Positions 58,282 to 64,000 of a stretch of DNA of 64,000 nucleotides are shown piece by piece. The notes under the pieces are model-generated. The model searched no databases, was not told the DNA's origin, and was given only the letters and a program-made list of their open reading frames with translations. How positions within the stretch are numbered: position 1 is the first letter of the stretch; each line of letters begins with the position of its first letter. Origin of the DNA: Lachnospiraceae bacterium (lineage in GTDB: Bacteria > Bacillota > Clostridia > Lachnospirales > Lachnospiraceae); NCBI GenBank assembly GCA_017521605.1, contig JAFXCD010000009.1, positions 62,001 through 126,000 on the forward strand. The letters are read 5' to 3'. Position numbers and translations under genes: made by a program.

Positions 58282-59330
58282 TCTCTGTTTACCTCCAATT
58301 CTATACATTTCCACTGCTCGCCCAACAGCTCAATCATAAAAGTCTTCTCTGTAGCAGATTCCCTAAAGCCTGCTGCCTTGTAGCAATAGTAAGCTGATGG
58401 ATTGTTTTCAAAAACACCCAGTGTAATCTTTTCTGCTTTCAGCATATCAAAGGCATAACGGATGGCCATTTGCAGCATCCTCTTACCGTAGCCCTTGCCC
58501 CGTCTGCTGTCATCTACGATTACAAAGCCAAAGCGGATTACTGACTTCTCCATATTGGTATATCTGAGAATCAAATGCCCTACGGGACCGCATTCATCTA
58601 CCAATGTCATGGGGTAAAAATTGTCCGGCTCCTCACAATCCCCATTGCATTCCAAATACTTATGATTAATATCCTCCGCGGTAATGGGATAGGCACCAAA
58701 TCTATCGGAACACCATTTGTGAAATGCCCGTTCATCCTTAATCCAGCTTACGATAGCCTCTGCATCGGAGGGCTTGTAGGGTCGCAACTTTAAATTATCC
58801 GTAAGTTTGCATAAACCAGAACTTAGATTTTTTTCACAGTGTTCCAGTTGTAAGCAAGGAGCTGCTGCCTGCTTCTTCAACTGCTTCTTCATGATTTCAT
58901 ACACCTGTATGACTCCATTCTTACATTCCCAAATGCCATGGTCTACAGTTTCATAACCCAAACGTGCATATAGTCTGCAAGCCGGCAGGGAAGCATCAAT
59001 ATCTATGGTATCGTAATGATCCTTTATCAGCTCCTCTAATCGGTTCATGATATAGGTGCCATACCCCTTTCCCTGAAACCGGGGCAATACATACACTCTG
59101 GTTATATGATTCTCCTGCTTGGTACCGGTGCCAACGATAGTCTCTCCTTGAAGAAGGATGTATGTATTTCTGGCTGATATATCCTGCAAAACATGCTCCC
59201 TGCTATGATATTCACTGAACATTTCCACGATTTCGGGTAAGTAATACTTAGGATAGACCGATTTTATGGTCTCCTGTACCAATGCGTAAACCTGTTCCAA
59301 ATTGTTTTTGTTTGCCAACTTAAACTCCAT
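58278..59330 (-). CDS. two GNAT acetyltransferase domains in one chain
   Basis: 350 residues. The first GNAT (about 1-155) has VYVLPRFQGKGYGTYIMNRL and ACRLYARLGYETVDH; a linker near 155-185 carries CLQLEHCEKN; the second GNAT (about 190-340) has VIVDDSRRGKGYGKRMLQMA and NPSAYYCYKAAGFRES. Each half has a complete acetyl-CoA motif, so both may be active. The start at 59330 has GGAGG upstream. It is coupled to the methyltransferase gene. Confidence 0.9.
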   Translation of the reverse strand: MEFKLANKNNLEQVYALVQETIKSVYPKYYLPEIVEMFSEYHSREHVLQDISARNTYILLQGETIVGTGTKQENHITRVYVLPRFQGKGYGTYIMNRLEELIKDHYDTIDIDASLPACRLYARLGYETVDHGIWECKNGVIQVYEIMKKQLKKQAAAPCLQLEHCEKNLSSGLCKLTDNLKLRPYKPSDAEAIVSWIKDERAFHKWCSDRFGAYPITAEDINHKYLECNGDCEEPDNFYPMTLVDECGPVGHLILRYTNMEKSVIRFGFVIVDDSRRGKGYGKRMLQMAIRYAFDMLKAEKITLGVFENNPSAYYCYKAAGFRESATEKTFMIELLGEQWKCIELEVNRE

Positions 59331-59357
59331 AGCTGTTCCTCCTATTCTTTGATATAT

Positions 59358-59471
59358 ATAAGTAGACTCTAAATGCCGACCGCATTTATCGTTCACGTTA
59401 CTCGTCAAATGCCCCTACTCAGTTGCCTGTATGCATCCGGTATCTGTATAGTGCCACTTGAGTCTGCTTAT
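59358..59471. repeat. imperfect inverted-repeat element before the double-GNAT gene
   Basis: Terminal arms ATAAGTAGACTC (59358-59369) and GAGTCTGCTTAT (59460-59471) pair over 12 bp with one G-U pair. Inside, AAATGC-CGACC-GCATTT forms a smaller hairpin. The element has no gene and lies in the leader of the double-GNAT operon, next to a terminator. Like the 182-bp element it may be a small mobile or structured sequence. Confidence 0.55.
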
Positions 59472-59477
59472 TCGTGC

Positions 59478-59519
59478 AAAAGAAAGCACCATCAAACAAA
59501 TCTACTTGTCTGATGGTGC
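59478..59519 (-). terminator. intrinsic terminator after the 42-residue gene
   Basis: Perfect 9-bp stem GCACCATCA / TGATGGTGC, extended by further pairing, followed on the minus strand by TTTCTTTT. It lies 41 bp after the stop at 59560. Confidence 0.8.
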
Positions 59520-59559
59520 CAAATCTTAGCAATATGGTTATTCTGAAAAATTACTAAAC

Positions 59560-59688
59560 TTACTCTTTATCGTAACTTAAAATTCTCACAATACCATTTT
59601 TACCATCAGCAATAAATCCCTGGGACCAGACATGGACGGGATTGACGTTAACATTATATAAATGTAAATTGCTGTGGTTTTTACGCAT
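59560..59688 (-). CDS. isolated 42-residue protein of unknown function
   Basis: ATG at 59688 with AAGGAG 8 bases upstream, own promoter (59724-59752) and own terminator (59478-59519). The product begins MRKNHSNLHLYNVNVNPVHV, continues WSQGFIADGKNG and ends ILSYDKE; it is soluble, rich in Asn, His and Val, without signal, helix-turn-helix or Cys. No family is recognised. Because it has promoter, ribosome site and terminator to itself it is probably real. Confidence 0.7.
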   Translation of the reverse strand: MRKNHSNLHLYNVNVNPVHVWSQGFIADGKNGIVRILSYDKE

Positions 59689-59723
59689 TGTGGGAACTCC
59701 TTTCGTAGGTTTAATTGTTTTAC

Positions 59724-59752
59724 ATATTACTACTTAGCTTTCATATTGTCAA
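59724..59752 (-). promoter_or_regulatory. promoter of the 42-residue gene
   Basis: TTGACA (59747-59752) and TAATAT (59724-59729) with a 17-bp spacer, 35 bp before the start codon. Confidence 0.75.
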
Positions 59753-59765
59753 TACAATTTTTTAC

Positions 59766-59800
59766 AAAAAACTCCCCACATCTTTACGATGTGAGGAGTT
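59766..59800 (-). terminator. intrinsic terminator after the GH51 gene
   Basis: 13-bp stem (59770-59782 with 59788-59800, AACTCC-CACATC type with one mismatch) and loop TTTAC, followed by six T on the minus strand, 20 bp after the GH51 stop. Confidence 0.85.
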
Positions 59801-59820
59801 CGAATTTTATCTATTCACTT

Positions 59821-61323
59821 TTACACTTCAATCGCCAAATGCAGTACACTACATGCAGGAATGGTGAACTTCACGTTGCCGCCTGCGAACTCTACCTTGT
59901 CGAAGCTTTCCGGACGAACTATGTCAGGATTGTCGAAGGTATTGTGTGCATCCATCTTATTGGTTAGGATGGTACCCTCCACAGCCTTGATTTCAGTCTC
60001 AGTAAATACTGCGTCAATATCATAGCTGTCGGTTACGGACAGGTTGTTCAAGGTTACATGAATCTTACCGTCCTTACCCAAGGATACAGACTCAGTCAGG
60101 TTAGGAACCTTCCATTCACCCATACCGATTTCCTCGGTTTCGATGTAGCTGTCAAGCAGCTCTGCATCCTGATGATACTTGAACATATTGAATACATGGT
60201 AGGTAGGTGTAAGAATCATCTTCTCGCCTTCGGTCAGAATTACGGACTGAAGTACATTTACCAGCTGTGCGATGTTTGCCATCTTCACACGGTCACAATG
60301 CTTGTTGAAGATGTTCAGGTTGATACCTGCTACCAAAGCATCTCTCATGGTATTTTGCTGATAAAGAAAGCCGGGGTTGGTGCCGGGCTCAACATCATAC
60401 CAGGTACCCCACTCGTCTACTACCATGGCAATCTTCTTCTCCGGATCATACTCATCCATATATGCACCATGATTGTTAATCAATTCTTCCATAAAGAGGG
60501 TCTTATTCAAGGTTCTGTACCAAAGCTCCTCATCAAACTCGGTCGCCTGACCCTTCTTTTCCCATACCAAAGGAACAGTATAGTAGTGGAGGGACAAACC
60601 GTCCATAAAGCCGTGAGCTCCGGGAGGATTATTCTTATGAGTGGTCTCTAACACGCCCTTGGTCCAGAAATAATCAGCCACGTTTGCACCACAGCAAATC
60701 TTAAAAATGGGTGAATCGGGCTTGTAGTTTCTTACATAGGTCTGGTAATGACGATAAAGATTTCCGTAGTACTCAGGAGTCATGTTACCACCGCAACCCC
60801 AGTTTTCGTTACCTACGCCAAAGTAGTCCACCTTCCAGCTGTCAGGATGGCCGTTCTTCGCACGCATATCTGCCATGGGAGATACACCATCAAAGGTCAT
60901 ATACTCTACCCATTCGCTCATTTCCTGTACGGTACCGCTACCTACATTACCATTGATATAGGTCTTACAGCCAAGCTGTTTACAAAGCTCCATAAATTCA
61001 TGGGTACCGAAGCTGTTGTCTTCTACCACGCCGCCCCAATGGGTGTTAATCATTTTCTTACGGGTTTCCTTGGGACCAATACCATCCTTCCAGTGGTACT
61101 CGTCTGCAAAGCAGCCGCCGGGCCAGCGAAGCACAGGAATCTGCATTTCCTTCAGAGCTGCCACCACATCATTACGCATACCATTGGTGTTGGGAATCTC
61201 GGAGTTTTCCCCTACATAAATACCTTCATAGATACATCTTCCCAAATGCTCAGAAAAATGACCCTGTAGTTCCGGATTCAAATGCCCCATCTGATGTTTG
61301 GAGTTTACATACAATTTTGCCAT
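59821..61323 (-). CDS. GH51 alpha-L-arabinofuranosidase
   Basis: 500 residues. The acid/base Glu lies in [12 protein letters not shown] and the nucleophile Glu in [10 protein letters not shown]; the N-terminal part has [18 protein letters not shown] and [20 protein letters not shown], typical of the GH51 barrel. C-terminal beta domain follows. No signal peptide: it acts on imported arabino-oligosaccharides. It is the last gene of the GH31-GH43-GH51 operon. The start at 61323 has GGAGGA upstream. Confidence 0.93.
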   Translation of the reverse strand: MAKLYVNSKHQMGHLNPELQGHFSEHLGRCIYEGIYVGENSEIPNTNGMRNDVVAALKEMQIPVLRWPGGCFADEYHWKDGIGPKETRKKMINTHWGGVVEDNSFGTHEFMELCKQLGCKTYINGNVGSGTVQEMSEWVEYMTFDGVSPMADMRAKNGHPDSWKVDYFGVGNENWGCGGNMTPEYYGNLYRHYQTYVRNYKPDSPIFKICCGANVADYFWTKGVLETTHKNNPPGAHGFMDGLSLHYYTVPLVWEKKGQATEFDEELWYRTLNKTLFMEELINNHGAYMDEYDPEKKIAMVVDEWGTWYDVEPGTNPGFLYQQNTMRDALVAGINLNIFNKHCDRVKMANIAQLVNVLQSVILTEGEKMILTPTYHVFNMFKYHQDAELLDSYIETEEIGMGEWKVPNLTESVSLGKDGKIHVTLNNLSVTDSYDIDAVFTETEIKAVEGTILTNKMDAHNTFDNPDIVRPESFDKVEFAGGNVKFTIPACSVLHLAIEV

Positions 61324-61342
61324 GAAAGTTTCCTCCTGTGAA

Positions 61343-62740
61343 TTATATTAATTCAAATGATCTCAAGCTTACGTTACCGGGACCACGATAGGTAATGTAA
61401 ATGGCCTGCTTGCCATCAGGGATACTGATGGGTGAAGAATATTCTTCCCAAACATTGGCATTCTCTACAGTAAGTTTAGCCAGCACCTCGCCATCCCATG
61501 AGGTCTTGATTTCAAAGGTACCACTGCCATAACCACGTACCCAGATTTTAATTTCCTTTACGCCCTGACAGTCGAAATATTTAAAGCCTGCTGTGGCTGA
61601 ATTGGTAATGTTTGCCACATAGCCCAATTCTTCGTCGCCATCTCTGCCATCCTGCATAACCTTGGGAGCATGGGCATCACCGATATACGCAGAAGGCTTG
61701 TCGTAGAACAGGTTACATGCCAGATAAGCAGGGTATTCGCCCTTGCCTTCCAAAGGTCCGCCGTTCAAGCCGCAGGAGGTGATTTCCACCTGAGGAATAG
61801 AACCATCTGCCAGGATTTCAATCTTTTCCGCACAACCCTGTCTGCTATACCAGGTACCATTGGTCTGACGATGATAGAATATGTACCAATCATCCTTAAT
61901 CTGTACAATACTTCCGTGATTGTTTGCACCATAAGCCATGGGCATATCTGCCGGCTTGTAGGTATCGATGTGCATATCACAATTGCTGACGATGACGCCA
62001 CCATATACAAAATCCTTGGTAGGATTCTTACTGGTTGCATAGCAAAGCTCGTGCATTACCTCGGAAGAATATATGAAATAATAGGTGTCTCCCACCTTAC
62101 GGATGGAAGGTGCCTCAAAAAATGCATGCTTTTCGAAGCCGGTACCTGCGGAATATTCATAACCCGGTGCCACAAAAACAGGCTCTTCGATAATAGTCAA
62201 CATATCCGGACCAAGTACAGTAGCCATAGCACCATGTCTGGACTTGTCACCTCTGCCACAGAAACCGGTGTAAAGATAAGTTCTATCGCCCTCTGTTAAT
62301 ACACCAGGGTCAAACTGAGGCTCATCTCCGGGTCTGTCACCCAGACGTGTACCGTCTTCATAATGTACATAACCATAGAATTCATAACGTCCGGCAGGTG
62401 TATCACATACAGCTACGGATACCACAGATACATGGTCCAGTACATAATACAAATAATATCTGCCATCCGGACCTATGGTTACATCCGGTGCATAAAGACA
62501 CATCTTGCCGTCCTTGTTAAGAGGATCCTCGTTACGGGGATAAATTACGCCTTCGTAGCGCCAGTTGCCCAAATCATCCACTGGTGCAGACCAGCATACA
62601 TAATCACCCATACAGAATACATAACCATTGTAAAAATCATGGGAACCGTATACATATACTCTGTCTCCGAATACGTAAGGTTCTCCGTCGGGAATATACT
62701 CCCATGATGGCAAATAAGGATTAAATGCCTGTTTCTTCAT
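61343..62740 (-). CDS. GH43 family arabinosidase/xylosidase with a C-terminal CBM6-like domain
   Basis: 465 residues. The five-bladed GH43 domain (about 1-320) shows the base Asp region [20 protein letters not shown], the middle Asp in [19 protein letters not shown] and the acid Glu in [20 protein letters not shown]. The C-terminal 125 residues resemble a CBM6-like beta-sandwich ([20 protein letters not shown]). No signal peptide. It removes arabinose or xylose units from oligosaccharides. Its start overlaps the GH31 gene by 20 bp and has AGGAGG upstream. Confidence 0.92.
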   Translation of the reverse strand: MKKQAFNPYLPSWEYIPDGEPYVFGDRVYVYGSHDFYNGYVFCMGDYVCWSAPVDDLGNWRYEGVIYPRNEDPLNKDGKMCLYAPDVTIGPDGRYYLYYVLDHVSVVSVAVCDTPAGRYEFYGYVHYEDGTRLGDRPGDEPQFDPGVLTEGDRTYLYTGFCGRGDKSRHGAMATVLGPDMLTIIEEPVFVAPGYEYSAGTGFEKHAFFEAPSIRKVGDTYYFIYSSEVMHELCYATSKNPTKDFVYGGVIVSNCDMHIDTYKPADMPMAYGANNHGSIVQIKDDWYIFYHRQTNGTWYSRQGCAEKIEILADGSIPQVEITSCGLNGGPLEGKGEYPAYLACNLFYDKPSAYIGDAHAPKVMQDGRDGDEELGYVANITNSATAGFKYFDCQGVKEIKIWVRGYGSGTFEIKTSWDGEVLAKLTVENANVWEEYSSPISIPDGKQAIYITYRGPGNVSLRSFELI

Positions 62741-64000
62741 ACTCTTTTACCTCCTGAATGGTACCTTCTTTTTTCACCAGTGTCACTGCTTTTATACGAT
62801 ATCCATTCTCTTTCTTATATTTATTTACTTCTCTTTTCACCGTCAACTTCTGCTTCTGCTGTTCCCAGGCAAGTCTCGTTACACAGTGCCTTCCTTCTTC
62901 ATAACCGTAGCCGTCGTCCTCATCCTCATACAAAGTAAAGGAACCATCTGCACCTTCATAAAAGAAAATCTGTAACTGACTGCCCAGCAACTTGGTTGAA
63001 CGGGCAAATTCTACTTTTGGTAGTATTGCACCCTCCTTTACGAAAAGGGGCATCCTCTCTATGGTGGCTTCTGTGATAATCCACTGACCACCCTGATAAT
63101 AGGTGTTGGTATAAAAATCATACCAACCATTTCCCTCCGGCAGGTAAACCTTACGTACCCTGTCCACACCGGAAAGCTTCACAGAACCGGACTTATAATA
63201 CATCGGCTCCGTTACGGGACATACCATCAGACTCGGTCCAAACAGATACTGATCCATAATGCTCCATGTATTTTTATCCTTCTGATAAGCAAAGGCAAGA
63301 GGCATCATCATGGAAGCATCCTCCAGATAGCACTGCCCTGCCAGGGAATAAATATAGGGCATCAGCTCATAACGTAGGCGGTTTGCCGCCACCAGTGCGT
63401 CATAAAAAGGAACATCTGTATTTTCTATCTGCCACAGTTCCCGTCTGCAATCCGTACCATGTCCGCGAAAGACCGGTAAAAAAGCTGCCCACTGGAACCA
63501 TCTCACAAACAACTCCCGAAATCCTAAATCTTCGTTGGTTTTGTCATAATCGCCCTTCCAGTACCACATATTTCCGCGCTTTACAAAAAAGGCTCCGACA
63601 TCCACCGTCCAATAAGGTAATCCACTGGCGCTAAAGTGTAATCCTGCTGCAATCTGCTTACGCAAAGTTTCCCAGGTGGCATTGATATCTCCTGACCACA
63701 TAATAGTACCATATCTTTGCTGTCCTGTATAGGCACTACGTGTCAAATTGACAACTCGTTTTTCACTATTTTCTTTGCGCTGCCCTTCATAAATACCCAT
63801 AGCATGATATAAACCATAAGCATTAGTTTCCTCTGCCGGCAAATGTAACTCAGCAGTCTTGCAATACTCCTCATACATTTTCCCGGGTTCCATCCGCTCT
63901 CTGTGATTCCACTCCGGAGTAAAGGGCTCGCTGTTGTCGCACCACCAGGCATCGATACCATGAATAAACAACTCTCTGCTTACCTGTTCCCAGTAAATAT
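62721..64000 (-). CDS. GH31 glycosidase, C-terminal part (5' end lies beyond the window)
   Basis: About 426 residues are visible, open to the right edge. The nucleophile Asp lies in GIDAWWCDNSEP and the acid/base Asp in TIMWSGDINATWETL, followed by GLPYWTVDVGAF and FRGHGTDCRRELW. The GH31 C-terminal sheets end at 62721. The spacing fits an alpha-xylosidase or alpha-glucosidase; the missing N-terminus prevents choice. It leads an operon with the GH43 and GH51 genes, fitting arabinoxylan or xyloglucan breakdown. Confidence 0.9.
   Translation of the reverse strand, partial: IYWEQVSRELFIHGIDAWWCDNSEPFTPEWNHRERMEPGKMYEEYCKTAELHLPAEETNAYGLYHAMGIYEGQRKENSEKRVVNLTRSAYTGQQRYGTIMWSGDINATWETLRKQIAAGLHFSASGLPYWTVDVGAFFVKRGNMWYWKGDYDKTNEDLGFRELFVRWFQWAAFLPVFRGHGTDCRRELWQIENTDVPFYDALVAANRLRYELMPYIYSLAGQCYLEDASMMMPLAFAYQKDKNTWSIMDQYLFGPSLMVCPVTEPMYYKSGSVKLSGVDRVRKVYLPEGNGWYDFYTNTYYQGGQWIITEATIERMPLFVKEGAILPKVEFARSTKLLGSQLQIFFYEGADGSFTLYEDEDDGYGYEEGRHCVTRLAWEQQKQKLTVKREVNKYKKENGYRIKAVTLVKKEGTIQEVKEYEETGI

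Overview
The window reads as chromosome of a Gram-positive anaerobe of the Clostridia, most likely a fibre-degrading gut Lachnospiraceae. The grounds are strong AGGAGG-type ribosome sites, sigma-A promoters with 17-19 bp spacers, a T-box before thrS, a CcpA-type cre site before a xylanase, an LCP protein, a CotS-like kinase, an SdpR/SdpI pair and xylan/arabinan glycosidases. Nearly all genes are on the minus strand; the only plus-strand gene I accept is at 46357-47394. I saw no tRNA, rRNA, CRISPR array, phage gene or transposase.

Layout. (1) 1-16.4 kb: a long co-directional run of small enzymes dominated by SAM methyltransferases, GNAT acetyltransferases and NUDIX hydrolases, with two nucleoside-cleaving enzymes, HIT, HAD, transglutaminase-like, esterase and pyrophosphatase proteins. 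One methyltransferase is fused to a MerR regulator and one to a pyrophosphatase domain. (2) 16.5-22.8 kb: a GGDEF protein with a C-terminal ribbon-helix-helix-like tail, sdpR-sdpI, an HTH/DUF2441-like fusion, a CotS-like kinase and cca. (3) 22.8-28.3 kb: HAD phosphatase, membrane-anchored peptidyl-prolyl isomerase, LCP protein, Na/Pi transporter. (4) 28.4-36.2 kb: a compact operon of four tandem paralogous membrane proteins of unknown family, a HerA-like ATPase, a DUF1576 membrane protein and a small protein. (5) 36.5-44.9 kb: cytidylate-kinase-like protein with an ArsB/NhaD permease, GH10 xylanase, Ca/Na antiporter with a 43-residue membrane partner, an L7/L12-tail membrane protein, and thrS with a T-box. 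(6) 44.9-49.8 kb: a second MerR-methyltransferase fusion with a textbook 19-bp-spacer operator, a plus-strand membrane protein and a GH31 alpha-xylosidase. (7) 49.85-55.4 kb: the five-gene STM4011-STM4015 cluster (two radical SAM proteins, hydrolase, ATP-grasp-like protein, leucine-rich-repeat protein), here with a HAD phosphatase fused to the STM4011 protein. (8) 55.8-59.3 kb: P-loop kinase, GNAT, methyltransferase and double GNAT, echoing region 1. (9) 59.5-64 kb: an isolated 42-residue gene and a GH31-GH43-GH51 operon.

How it fits together: the GH10, GH31, GH43 and GH51 enzymes form a dispersed arabinoxylan/xyloglucan-degrading capacity. Regions 1 and 8 look like accessory small-molecule modification islands. 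The least explained systems are the four-paralog/HerA operon and the STM4011-4015 cluster. Several intergenic regions also carry imperfect palindromes, some with the same GC-AA-GC apex, that no gene explains.
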